A DNA stretch of 64,000 bases. Origin: Streptomyces rhizoryzae (GTDB lineage: Bacteria > Actinomycetota > Actinomycetes > Streptomycetales > Streptomycetaceae). Position 1 is the stretch's first letter. Each line of letters begins with the position of its first letter. The stretch lies in contig NZ_JALMUV010000019.1 in NCBI RefSeq assembly GCF_023155275.1, positions 1 to 64,000 of the forward strand, read 5' to 3'. This document shows positions 24,515 through 33,032 of this stretch, piece after piece. The position numbers were made by a program, and so were the translations under genes. A model generated the notes under the pieces. It made no database searches. It worked only from the letters and a program-made list of their open reading frames with translations, and had not been told where the DNA came from.

Positions 24515-25846
24515 CTATGCCGGCTGCATGCGGAAGTGCCGGGTGAACCAGTCGGTGGCGAGGGCGGATACCTGGTCCAAGGCGCCCGGTTCCTCGAAGA
24601 GATGGGTCGCGCCGGGCACGATCTCCAGTCTGTTCTCGCAGGTCAGTGCCGACTGTGCCTGGCGGTTGAGGTCCAGTACCAGGGTGTCGGCGCCGCCGAC
24701 GATCAGCAGTGTCGGGGCCTGGACGGAGCCCAGCAGCGAACGGCCCGCGAGGTCGGGGCGGCCGCCCCGGGAGACCACCGCGCCGACGTCCGCGTCCGGG
24801 TAGGCGGCGGCCCGCAGGGCGGCCGCGGCGCCGGTGCTGGCGCCGAAGTAGCCGATCGGGCCCGGCTCCCGGTCGCGCAGCCAGCGGGTGGCGTCGGCCA
24901 GCCGGCGGGCCAGCGTCTCGATGTCGAAGACGTTGGCGCGGTTGGCCTCCTCGGCCGGGGTGAGCAGGTCGAAGAGGAGGGTGCCCAGGCCCGCGCGGTT
25001 CAGCTCGGCGGCCACCGCGCGGTTGCGCGGGCTGTGCCGGCTGCTGCCGGAGCCGTGGGCGAACATCACCACCGGTCCGCCCGGCACCGTCCGGGTCAGG
25101 TCCCCGGCCAGCCGCACCCGCCCCGCCGCGATCCGCACCTCCTCGGTGCCGACCGCCCCGCGGCCCGCGGCGGTCCGGCGGCCGGCCGCCGCGGGGGTTC
25201 GCGGCGCGGTGTCCGCCGCGGCCCGGGCCAGCAGCGCGACCACCTCGTCGTCCGAGGTCTGCGAGAAGTCCTCGTACCACTCGCCCACCGCGGAGAACGC
25301 GTACGGCGTGGACAGGCAGACGAACTCGTCGGCCGCGGTGCGCAGGCGCGCGGCGGCGTCCGGCGGGGCCACCGGGACGGCGAGGACGACCCGGTCGGCG
25401 CCCTGCGCGCGGACCACCTGGCAGGCGGCCGCCGCGGTCGCGCCGGTCGCGATGCCGTCGTCCACCACGATCGCGGTGCGGCCGGTCAGCGGCAGCCGTT
25501 CCCGGCCGGCCCGGAACCGCCCGGCCTGCCGCGCCAGTTCGGCCTCCTCGGTGCGCTGGACCGCCGCCACGTCGTCCCGGGCCACCCGGCCGCGGCGGAT
25601 GATGTCCTCGCTCAGGATCCGCACCCCGCCCTCGCCGATCGCGCCGAAGCCCAGCTCCCGGTGGTACGGGACGCCGAGCTTGCGGACCACGATCACATCG
25701 AGGGGGGCGTGCAGCGCCCGGGCCACCTGATAGGCCACCGGTACCCCGCCGCGGGGCAGGCCCAGGACGACGGGTTCTTCCTGCTCCAGATGACGCAGCG
25801 CCTCGGCGAGCCGCCGTCCGGCGTCCGCGCGGTCGGTGAACAGCAC
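24515..25846 (-). CDS. Phosphoribosyltransferase-alpha/beta-hydrolase fusion
   Basis: A 443-residue fusion. Residues 1-205 form a type I phosphoribosyltransferase (LPRGGVPVAYQVA, PRPP loop IVVDDGIATGAT at about 124-135). Residues 235-443 form a dienelactone-hydrolase-like domain (FAHGSGSSRHSPRN, nucleophile GASTGAAAAL with Ser about 333, PTLLIVGGADTLV, late GATHLFEEP with His). Similar fusions occur in actinobacterial dormancy sets (compare Rv0571c and Rv2030c); substrates are unknown. The GTG at 25846 has AGGGGG eight bases upstream; the GTG at 25855 abuts that site. The stop abuts an 8-bp tandem repeat. Confidence 0.88.
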   Translation of the reverse strand: MLFTDRADAGRRLAEALRHLEQEEPVVLGLPRGGVPVAYQVARALHAPLDVIVVRKLGVPYHRELGFGAIGEGGVRILSEDIIRRGRVARDDVAAVQRTEEAELARQAGRFRAGRERLPLTGRTAIVVDDGIATGATAAAACQVVRAQGADRVVLAVPVAPPDAAARLRTAADEFVCLSTPYAFSAVGEWYEDFSQTSDDEVVALLARAAADTAPRTPAAAGRRTAAGRGAVGTEEVRIAAGRVRLAGDLTRTVPGGPVVMFAHGSGSSRHSPRNRAVAAELNRAGLGTLLFDLLTPAEEANRANVFDIETLARRLADATRWLRDREPGPIGYFGASTGAAAALRAAAYPDADVGAVVSRGGRPDLAGRSLLGSVQAPTLLIVGGADTLVLDLNRQAQSALTCENRLEIVPGATHLFEEPGALDQVSALATDWFTRHFRMQPA

Positions 25847-25967
25847 AGTGTGCACCCCCTACCCAGGGGAGACGGCAAGCCACGTCCACACCTATGTCCG
25901 GGATAGCCCGGTTGTCCGGGCTCCGCAAGTCGGGGCCGGTGCGCCCGGCACCCCGCCGGTACGCCCC

Positions 25968-26648
25968 TCACCCCAGCAGCGCCACGATCTCCGGGACCGT
26001 CCACCGGGGGCGCACCCCGGGGCAGGAGGCGAGGAAGGCCGCGGTCCGGTGCGGCGGCCAGCCGTGCGCGGCACCGATCCCGGCGGCGATATGGCGCAGG
26101 TAGGCGGCGGACGGCGGGTTCGGCGGGACGTCCGTGCAGCGCCAGGGCGCGGTGAACGTCAGCACCGGGTGGCCGTCGAGCCGGCCGGGGCAGACCAGCG
26201 TCTCGTAGCGCCCCGGGCCCAGGGTGGCCCGGCCGGTGCGCAGTACCGGCGCCGGGTCGAGGTCCCCGCCCGGCGCCCGGTACATCTCCTGGGCCGCGAT
26301 GTCGGAGAACTGAGCCAGTGTCAGGAGATAGGCGTGGGCCGGGAGTTCGCCGTCCGCATCGGGGTCGTAGAAGGCCCGGCCGCCGGTCCACAGCGCGGAC
26401 TCGGTGGCGAAGTAGAGCCGTCCGCGGAGCAGGACGGGGGCGGTGCGGTGCGGCGGGCGGGGGTCGCGACACCCCGGGGTGGCCCGCCGCCCGCCCGGCG
26501 GCCGGCCACCGGTGAGGTAGCGGGCGAGCCGCGCGGGATGCGTGTTGGAGCCGTAGGCGGCGTACCAGACGCGGGTCACCGGGCCCGGGTGCGGCGCCCG
26601 CCCCTCCGGGGTGAGCGGCTCCAGGGTGCGGACTGCGGGCGCGGTCAT
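25968..26648 (-). CDS. Gamma-glutamylcyclotransferase-like protein
   Basis: A 226-residue protein with the YGSN signature of the gamma-glutamylcyclotransferase fold near residue 32 (VWYAAYGSNTHPARLARYL). The rest, including GRLYFATESALWTGGRAFYDPD and QFSDIAAQEMY, fits the fold loosely. The family opens gamma-glutamyl amines or peptides to 5-oxoproline, but this branch is uncharacterised. TACCGT lies six bases before the ATG with no ribosome-binding site, so it is probably leaderless. Confidence 0.75.
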   Translation of the reverse strand: MTAPAVRTLEPLTPEGRAPHPGPVTRVWYAAYGSNTHPARLARYLTGGRPPGGRRATPGCRDPRPPHRTAPVLLRGRLYFATESALWTGGRAFYDPDADGELPAHAYLLTLAQFSDIAAQEMYRAPGGDLDPAPVLRTGRATLGPGRYETLVCPGRLDGHPVLTFTAPWRCTDVPPNPPSAAYLRHIAAGIGAAHGWPPHRTAAFLASCPGVRPRWTVPEIVALLG

Positions 26649-26680
26649 GCCCCCACGGTAGCGCCGGGGGAGGGCGGCGG

Positions 26681-26710
26681 CCCGGTGCGGAGCGGCCCGG
26701 TGCGGAGCGG
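26681..26710. repeat. 15-bp tandem duplication
   Basis: CCCGGTGCGGAGCGG occurs twice in a row in the 67 bases between the TetR stop and the cyclotransferase start. Confidence 0.8.
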
Positions 26711-26715
26711 GCCGG

Positions 26716-27321
26716 TCACGCCGGGCGGGGGACCAGCCGGCGGGCCGCCGCGCGGGCGGTGGCCAGGGCCCGTGCGCGGTCCGTACCGCGCTGCCCGAGG
26801 ACCACCCGGGTGCTCAACCCGTCCAGCAGGGCGAGGAGTTCACCGGCCCGCGCGGCCGGGTCCAGGGGGGCGAACCGGCCGCGCGCCGCGCCCTTGGCCA
26901 GCAGCGCCGCCAGATCGTCCTGCCAGCCCTGGTCCATCTCCTCCTGGGCGCGGTGCAGCGCCTCGTTGGCGGGGGTGCGGGCCCACAGTTCGATCCACAG
27001 CATCCAGCGCGCGTCGCGCGGCCCGCGCGGGAGGTAGAGCTCCAGGAAGAGGTCGAGTTTGCGCTCGGCGGTGAGCCGCCGCGCCAGCAGGTCCGCGCGC
27101 TCCCCGGCGAGCGCCGCCTCGCTCCAGCGCAGCGCCTCCAGCAGCAGCAGGTCCTTGCTGCCGAAGTAGTACAGGATGTGGCCGCCGCTGGTGCCCAGCC
27201 GCTCGGCGAGGGCGGACATGGTGAGCGCGGCCAGCCCGTCCTCGGCGATGGCCGCCATCGCCTCCTCCAGCATCCGCTCCCGGGCGATGTGCCCGTCGCG
27301 CCGTCGTGCCGCCCGCGCCAC
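26716..27321 (-). CDS. TetR/AcrR regulator of the permease-amidohydrolase operon
   Basis: A 201-residue TetR protein. The helix-turn-helix (MLEEAMAAIAEDG through TSGGHILYYFGSKDLLLLEAL) is at about residues 17-65. The C-terminal domain (ERKLDLFLELYLPRGPRDARW) resembles BetI/TetR_C_6-type regulators. GTG at 27321 is chosen because GAAAGG lies eight bases upstream; the longer frame to 27468 would run through the operator. It is divergent from the NCS1 permease with a 37-bp palindrome between them, so it most likely represses that operon and itself. Confidence 0.9.
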   Translation of the reverse strand: MARAARRRDGHIARERMLEEAMAAIAEDGLAALTMSALAERLGTSGGHILYYFGSKDLLLLEALRWSEAALAGERADLLARRLTAERKLDLFLELYLPRGPRDARWMLWIELWARTPANEALHRAQEEMDQGWQDDLAALLAKGAARGRFAPLDPAARAGELLALLDGLSTRVVLGQRGTDRARALATARAAARRLVPRPA

Positions 27322-27432
27322 CTTGAGTGCCTTTCGCTCGTGTCCGCCGGCCCGCTGCCCGCCGCCGCCTCCGGCCGACCCTACCGGCGACTTCGCGCAG
27401 GGGTCTTGACGGGCGGGGGAGTCGTCCCACAT

Positions 27433-27469
27433 CTTGAATGCCGTTCTAGAAATTAGAACGGCATTCAAG
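27433..27469. promoter_or_regulatory. 37-bp palindromic operator between TetR and NCS1 permease
   Basis: Perfect 16-bp arms (CTTGAATGCCGTTCTA and its complement) flank a 5-base centre (27449-27453). Further half-sites follow: TTCAAGAACG occurs at about 27464 and again at 27478. A possible -35 TTGACG lies at 27406-27411, placing the palindrome over the -10/+1 region of the permease operon. The symmetry is seen; binding by the adjacent TetR is inferred. Confidence 0.85.
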
Positions 27470-27547
27470 AACGGCGTTCAAGAACGTTCGGCGTTCGGCC
27501 GGCACGTACAGGCATGCACCGCGGGTGGGTGCGGAGAGGCGGGCGCG

Positions 27548-29038
27548 ATGGCACAGCAGCAGCCGGACACCGGGAGGACCGGCACCGCCGATCCGGACGG
27601 TGCCGCGGACCGGCACCGCGCCGCGGGCCCGCCGGAGACCGACGAGGTCTTCCGGGTCGAGACCCACGGCATCGACCCGATCCCGGACGGGGAGCGGCAC
27701 GGCAGCGCCAAGGACGTCTTCTGGCTGTGGTTCGGCTCCAACCTCACCTTCACCTACGTGATCAACGGCGCCCTGGCGGTCTCCTTCGGACTGACCTTCT
27801 GGCAGGCCACCGCCGTCATCGTGCTCGGCGGGCTGTCCTTCTTCGCCATCAGCGCGGCCGGCCTCAGCGGCGTCCGCACCGGCACCGCCACCCTGGTGAT
27901 CTCCCGGGCCGCCTTCGGCGTCCGCGGCAACTGGCCCGCCGGACTGCTCAACTGGATCGTCAGCATCGGCTACACCATCGTCAGCACGGTCGTCGGCACC
28001 CTCGCCCTGGAAGCCTTCTTCGCCGACCTCGGCTGGCACGGGGGCGCCGCCGCCCGCGCGCTGGCCCTGCTGATCACCCTCGCGCTGACCTTCGCGGTCG
28101 CCATGTGGGGCCACGCCACCGTCCAGTTCGCCGAACGCCAGATGGCCTACGTCCTGGCCGCCGGCTTCGCCGCGCTGCTGGTGCTGGTGGTCCCCGGTGT
28201 GCACGCCACCGCCCCGGCCGGCCCCGCCGGCGCCGCGGGCTGGAGCCTGGCCTTCGTCGTCATGCTCGCCGGCCCCGTCTCGTACGTGCCGATGCCCGCC
28301 GACTACACCCGCTACCTGCCGCGGACCACCTCGCTGCGCGCGCTGACCTGGTGGGGCGCGCTCGGCGGCTTCCTCTCCTCGGCCGCGCTCGGCGTCATCG
28401 GGGCGGCCGCGGCGACCCGCACCGAGATGACCGACGCGGTGGCCGGGACCGAGCGGCTGCTCCCGGGGTGGTTCCAGGCCGTCTTCCTCGCCCTGGTGCT
28501 CCTCGGCTCGGTCACCAACTCGATCATCACGCTCTACTCCTCCAGCCTGAACCTCCAGGTCCTGGGCATCCCCTGGAGCCGTGCCAAGGCGATCTGGATC
28601 AGTGCCGCGGTCACCGCGCTCGGCGCGCTGGGCGCCCTCTTCCTCACCGACTTCACCGAGTCGCTGCTCTCCTTCCTCTCCCTGCTGATCATCGTCTTCG
28701 CACCCTGGGGCGGCGTCTTCCTCGCCGACATGCTGATGCGCCGCTGCCGCTACGACACCCGCGCCCTGCACAGCGGGCCGGCCGGCGGCTACTGGTACCG
28801 CGCCGGCTACCACCCCGCGGGCCTGGCGGCCCTGCTGACCGGCATGCTCTTCGCCGCCCTGACCTGCCACTCCGACCTGTGGACCGGTCCGTTGGTGGCC
28901 CCCCTGGGCGGCGCCGACCTCACCCTCCTCGGCGCGCCGGTCGCCGGCCTCGTCTACTGGGCGCTCGCCCGCCGGACGGTCGCCGCCACCACCCCGTTCC
29001 CCGCCCCGCCCGAGGCCGCGCCCCACCCGGCGGCCTGA
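27548..29038 (+). CDS. NCS1-family nucleobase/cytosine-type permease
   Basis: A 496-residue transporter. A hydrophilic 50-residue N-terminus ends in ETHGIDPIPDGERHGSAKD, followed by WLWFGSNLTFTYVINGA and about 12 membrane helices. Conserved NCS1 features include RAAFGVRGN, the AGPVSYVPMPADYTRYLP motif (about 244-262) and VTNSIITLYSSSLNLQ. It would carry a purine, pyrimidine, hydantoin or allantoin by cation symport. GGAGAGG is about eight bases before the ATG. The amidohydrolase 128 bases downstream suggests that the imported compound is hydrolysed. Confidence 0.93.
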   Translation: MAQQQPDTGRTGTADPDGAADRHRAAGPPETDEVFRVETHGIDPIPDGERHGSAKDVFWLWFGSNLTFTYVINGALAVSFGLTFWQATAVIVLGGLSFFAISAAGLSGVRTGTATLVISRAAFGVRGNWPAGLLNWIVSIGYTIVSTVVGTLALEAFFADLGWHGGAAARALALLITLALTFAVAMWGHATVQFAERQMAYVLAAGFAALLVLVVPGVHATAPAGPAGAAGWSLAFVVMLAGPVSYVPMPADYTRYLPRTTSLRALTWWGALGGFLSSAALGVIGAAAATRTEMTDAVAGTERLLPGWFQAVFLALVLLGSVTNSIITLYSSSLNLQVLGIPWSRAKAIWISAAVTALGALGALFLTDFTESLLSFLSLLIIVFAPWGGVFLADMLMRRCRYDTRALHSGPAGGYWYRAGYHPAGLAALLTGMLFAALTCHSDLWTGPLVAPLGGADLTLLGAPVAGLVYWALARRTVAATTPFPAPPEAAPHPAA

Positions 29039-29166
29039 GCCGCACCCCGGCTGCCGCAGCCCGGCGCCGCCCCGCCCCGTACCTCCGAGTCCCCGCCCTT
29101 CCCCGCCCCCGAGATCCCTCGCCCCCCACATCCCCGTACCACCGCACGACCCAGGAGACCCTCCCG

Positions 29167-30837
29167 ATGTCCCGTACCGCCCCGGCCGGCCCCGCCGACC
29201 TGGTCCTCACCGGCGCCCGCATCCACACCGTCGACCCCGATCTGCCCGAGGCGCAGGCGCTCGCCGTCCGCGACGGGCGGATCGCCTGGATCGGCGCGGA
29301 CGGCGGCGCCGCCGCGTGGACCGGCCCGGACACCGCGGTCCTCGACGCCGGCGGCCGACTGGTGCTGCCCGGCTTCATCGACGCCCACAACCACGTCCGG
29401 CTCGGCTCCGACGACGCCTGCGTCCAGCTCGCCGGCGTCCGTACCCTCGACGCCATCCACCGCCGGATCCGCGACTGGCACGCCGCCCACCCCGACGCCG
29501 AGTGGATCGAGGCCGAAGCCTTCGACTACTCCGCGATCCCCGGCGGCCGGATGCCGCGCGCCACCGACCTGGACCCGGCCACCGGCGACACCCCCGCCTT
29601 CGTCCTCAGCTACGACGTGCACACCGCCTGGCTCAACACCGCGGCCCTGCGCCGCCTGGGCATCGACCGGGACCGCACCAGCCTGCCGTTCGGCGAGGCC
29701 GAGACCGACCCGGAGACCGGCGAACCCACCGGATTCATCAAGGACTTCGCCGTCAAGGGCCTCTCCCGGGACGGCCACCGCGCCCTCCAGGAGCTGGGTG
29801 TCCCGTGGGCCGCCGCCGACCGCCAGTACGGGCGGCTCGCCAAGAGCCTGGACGACGCCATCCGGTTCGGCATCACCACCGTCGTGGAACCCCAGAACTC
29901 CCTGGACGACCTCGCCCTCTTCGCCCGCGCCCGGGCCGAGGGCCGGCTCCGCTCGCGGATCGTCGCGGCGCTCTTCCACCCGCGCGGCACCACCGACGCC
30001 GACCTGGACGACTTCGCGGCCGCCGCCCGCCGCTTCGCCGACGACCGGCTGCGGGTCGGCCCGCTCAAGCTCTACATCGACGACGTCGTCGAACCGCGCA
30101 CCGCGGCCCTCCTGGAGCCGTACACCGGCTGCGGCCACCACCGGGGCGAGACCTTCTACCCCCCGGAGGAGTTCGGCGAGCTGCTGGTCGGGCTCGACGC
30201 CCGCGGCTTCCAGTGCTTCGTGCACGCCACCGGCGACCGCGGCATCCGCACCGTCCTGGACGCCGTCGAACGGGCCCGGGCGGTCAACGGACCGCGCGAC
30301 GCCCGCCACCAGGTCGTGCACGTCGAATGCCTGGACCCGGCCGACACCCCGCGCTTCGCCGCCCTGGGCGTCGTCGCCTGCATGCAGCCCCGGCACTGCG
30401 CCCCGGAGATCGCCGGGCCCGGCCAGGACTGGGCTGAGAACGTCGGCCCGGAGCGCTGGCACAAGGCGTGGCCGATGCGCAGCCTGCACACCGCCGGCGC
30501 GGTGCTGGCCTTCTCCAGCGACTGGAACGTCGCCGAGATGGACCCGATGATCGGCATCTACACCGCCGTCACCCGCCGGCCGCTCGGCGGCGGCGCGCCC
30601 TGGCAGCCCGAGGAGACGGTCAGCGTGGAGACCGCCGTGCACGCCTACACGATGGGCTCGGCCTATGCCAACTTCCTGGAGGACGAGCGGGGTTCGCTGA
30701 CCGTCGGCAAGCTCGCCGACTTCACCGTGCTCTCCCGGGACATCCTGCGGGCCGCCCCCGAGGAGATCCCCGGCACCGTCGCGGAGACCGTCGTGGTCGG
30801 CGGCGAGATCGTCCACCGGGCGGGCGGCGCGGGCTGA
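29167..30837 (+). CDS. Amidohydrolase family 3 (YtcJ-like) enzyme
   Basis: A 556-residue metal-dependent hydrolase. It has the N-terminal composite-domain start (ADLVLTGARIHTVDPD), the metal-binding DAHNH (about 72-76), FVHATGDRGIRTVLDAVE (about 350), HVECLD, and the C-terminal FSSDWNV and VGKLADFTVLSRD. These fit the YtcJ/exoenzyme-regulatory AepA-type amidohydrolases. The bond cleaved is unknown, though the upstream NCS1 permease hints at a cyclic amide or nucleobase-like compound. AGGAG lies about eight bases before the ATG. It is probably cotranscribed with the permease. Confidence 0.92.
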   Translation: MSRTAPAGPADLVLTGARIHTVDPDLPEAQALAVRDGRIAWIGADGGAAAWTGPDTAVLDAGGRLVLPGFIDAHNHVRLGSDDACVQLAGVRTLDAIHRRIRDWHAAHPDAEWIEAEAFDYSAIPGGRMPRATDLDPATGDTPAFVLSYDVHTAWLNTAALRRLGIDRDRTSLPFGEAETDPETGEPTGFIKDFAVKGLSRDGHRALQELGVPWAAADRQYGRLAKSLDDAIRFGITTVVEPQNSLDDLALFARARAEGRLRSRIVAALFHPRGTTDADLDDFAAAARRFADDRLRVGPLKLYIDDVVEPRTAALLEPYTGCGHHRGETFYPPEEFGELLVGLDARGFQCFVHATGDRGIRTVLDAVERARAVNGPRDARHQVVHVECLDPADTPRFAALGVVACMQPRHCAPEIAGPGQDWAENVGPERWHKAWPMRSLHTAGAVLAFSSDWNVAEMDPMIGIYTAVTRRPLGGGAPWQPEETVSVETAVHAYTMGSAYANFLEDERGSLTVGKLADFTVLSRDILRAAPEEIPGTVAETVVVGGEIVHRAGGAG

Positions 30838-30908
30838 CGCCCGGCGCCCGGCCGGGGCGGCGGAAAGGTGCAGGAGCGGTCGCGGGCGTGCGGGGGCAGG
30901 ATGACCGT

Positions 30909-32453
30909 ATGCTGCTCGCCGCTCTCGCACAGGTGTCCGCGGAGGTCGCCGCCACCTCGGCCCGGTCGCGGAAGACCGCACTGCTGGCCGACCTGTTCCG
31001 GGCCGCCGACCCCGACGACGCCCCGGTCGTCATCCCCTACCTGGCCGGCCGGCTGCCCCAGGGCCGGATCGGCGTCGGCTGGAGCGCGCTGCGCGAACCG
31101 CCGCCGCCGGCCGGCCGGGCCACCCTCACCGTCCGCGAGGTGGACACCGCACTGACCGGCCTGGCCGGTGTCGCCGGGCCCGGCGCCCAGGCCGAGCGGC
31201 GGCGCCGGGTCCGGGAGCTGCTGGCCGCCGCCACCGCCCCCGAGCAGCGCTTCCTGACCGGCCTGCTGACCGGCGAGGTCCGCCAGGGCGCCCTGGACGC
31301 GCTCGCCGCGGAAGGGGTCGCCGCCGCCACCGGCGCGCCCCCCGACGAGGTCCGGCGCGCCGTGATGCTCACCGGCTCGCTGCCCGGCGTCGCCCGCGAC
31401 CTGCTCGCCCGCGGCCCGGCGGCGCTGGCCGGGGTCCGGCTCAGCGTCGGGCGGCCGGTCGGCCCGATGCTCGCCCGGACCGCCGCCTCCGTCGAGGACG
31501 CCCTCGACCGGCTCGGCCGCTGCGCGGTGGAGGAGAAGCTCGACGGCATCCGGGTGCAGGTGCACCGCGACGGCCCGGACGTGCGGATCCACACCCGCAC
31601 CCTCGACGAGGTCACCGCCCGGCTGCCCGAGGTCGCCGCGCTGGCCCGGGAGCTGCCCGCCGAGCGGTTCGTCCTGGACGGCGAGGTGATCGGGCTGGAC
31701 GCGGACGGCCGGCCGGTGCCGTTCCAGCGGGTCGCCGGGCGGTTCGGCTCCCGTACGGACGTCGCCGCGGCCCGGGCCGCGCTCCCGCTGACCCCGGTCT
31801 TCTTCGACCTGCTCGCCGTCGGCGACCGCGCGCTGCTGGACCTGCCCGGCGAACGGCGGCACGCCGAACTGGCCGCCCTGGTACCGGAGCCGGCCCGGGT
31901 GCGCCGCCACGTCGTCGCGGACCCGGACGACCCGGGGGAGCGGGCCGCCGCCGCGGAGTTCTTCGCGCGCACCCTGCGCCGCGGCCACGAGGGCGTCGTG
32001 GTCAAGGCGCTCGACGCGCCCTACAGCGCGGGCCGCCGGGGCGCCGCCTGGCTCAAGGTCAAACCCGTCCACACCCTGGACCTGGTGGTGCTGGCGGCCG
32101 AGTGGGGGCACGGCCGCCGCACCGGCAAGCTCTCCAACCTCCACCTCGGGGCGCGCCGGCCGGACGGCGGCTTCGCCATGCTGGGCAAGACCTTCAAGGG
32201 GCTCACCGACGCCACCCTCGACTGGCAGACCGCCCGCCTGCGGGAGTTGGCGGTGGCCGACGACGGGCACGTGGTGACGGTGCGGCCCGAACTGGTCGTG
32301 GAGATCGCCTACGACGGGCTCCAGACCTCCCCGCGCTACCCGGCCGGCATCACCCTCCGGTTCGCCCGCGTGGTGCGCTACCGGGAGGACAAGACGGCCG
32401 CGGAGGCCGACACCCTCGACACCGTGCGCGCCGCGCACGGGGTACCGGACTGA
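30909..32453 (+). CDS. ligB: ATP-dependent DNA ligase (LigB-like)
   Basis: A 514-residue ligase. An N-terminal domain (about 1-190) is followed by the nucleotidyltransferase motif I EEKLDGIRV (AMP-accepting Lys about 210), motif III-type FFDLLAVG, motif IV EGVVVKA and motif V WLKVKP, then an OB-fold with LGKTFKGLTD. The layout matches actinobacterial LigB (Rv3062-type) rather than LigD, having no polymerase or nuclease domains. It seals nicks in DNA using ATP. CAGGAT lies six bases before the ATG. The Nudix gene follows 19 bases later. Confidence 0.92.
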   Translation: MLLAALAQVSAEVAATSARSRKTALLADLFRAADPDDAPVVIPYLAGRLPQGRIGVGWSALREPPPPAGRATLTVREVDTALTGLAGVAGPGAQAERRRRVRELLAAATAPEQRFLTGLLTGEVRQGALDALAAEGVAAATGAPPDEVRRAVMLTGSLPGVARDLLARGPAALAGVRLSVGRPVGPMLARTAASVEDALDRLGRCAVEEKLDGIRVQVHRDGPDVRIHTRTLDEVTARLPEVAALARELPAERFVLDGEVIGLDADGRPVPFQRVAGRFGSRTDVAAARAALPLTPVFFDLLAVGDRALLDLPGERRHAELAALVPEPARVRRHVVADPDDPGERAAAAEFFARTLRRGHEGVVVKALDAPYSAGRRGAAWLKVKPVHTLDLVVLAAEWGHGRRTGKLSNLHLGARRPDGGFAMLGKTFKGLTDATLDWQTARLRELAVADDGHVVTVRPELVVEIAYDGLQTSPRYPAGITLRFARVVRYREDKTAAEADTLDTVRAAHGVPD

Positions 32454-32472
32454 GAGCGGAGGGAGGGCCGCG

Positions 32473-32961
32473 ATGGCCGGGAAGCGCAGCGCCGGACTGC
32501 TGCTGCACCGCCGCGGCGCGGACGGCGCCACCGAGGTGCTGCTGGCGCACATGGGCGGGCCGCTGTGGGCCCGCCGGGACGCCGGTGCCTGGTCGGTGCC
32601 CAAGGGCGAGTACCGGCCGCCCGAGGAGCCGCTGGCCGCCGCCCGGCGGGAGTTCGCCGAGGAGCTGGGCGTCCCGCCGCCGGACGGCCGGTACGTGCCG
32701 CTGGGGGACGTCCGCCAGGCCGGTGGGAAGGTCGTCACCGTCTGGGCGGTGGCGGGCGACCTCGACCCGGACCGGATCGCACCCGGCACGTTCGAGACGG
32801 AGTGGCCGCGCGGCTCCGGGGTGGTGCGCAGCTTTCCGGAGATCGACCGGGTGGCGTGGTGCACGCCACAGCGGGCCCGGGAGCGGCTGGTCACGGCGCA
32901 GGTGGCGTTCCTGGACCGGCTGGCGGACGTCCTGGCCGGCGGGTCGGGACGCGGCGGCTGA
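32473..32961 (+). CDS. Nudix hydrolase (Ap4A-hydrolase-like)
   Basis: A 162-residue protein with AGLLLHRRG, AWSVPKGEYRPPEEPLAAA and the Nudix core REFAEELGV (about 55-70). The WSVPKG pattern is typical of the Ap4A/decapping-like subgroup. It lies 19 bases after the LigB-like ligase, probably in one operon, where it could clear adenylated by-products (inference). Substrate not determinable. Confidence 0.9.
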   Translation: MAGKRSAGLLLHRRGADGATEVLLAHMGGPLWARRDAGAWSVPKGEYRPPEEPLAAARREFAEELGVPPPDGRYVPLGDVRQAGGKVVTVWAVAGDLDPDRIAPGTFETEWPRGSGVVRSFPEIDRVAWCTPQRARERLVTAQVAFLDRLADVLAGGSGRGG

Positions 32962-33032
32962 CCCGGCCGGGCACCGGTACCGCCCCGGCCGCCCCGCTGG
33001 TGCCACCGGAGGAGGTGCTTAGGCTGGACGGC

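Noticed and set aside
27514..30837. A 1107-codon frame joining permease-region sequence to the amidohydrolase
   Set aside because: Only the part from 29167 is protein-like; before that it is an out-of-frame shadow of the permease.
33014..33032. Earlier GTG start for the STAS gene at 33015
   Set aside because: The TAGGCT hexamer seven bases before 33033 and the family's usual N-terminus favour the ATG at 33033.
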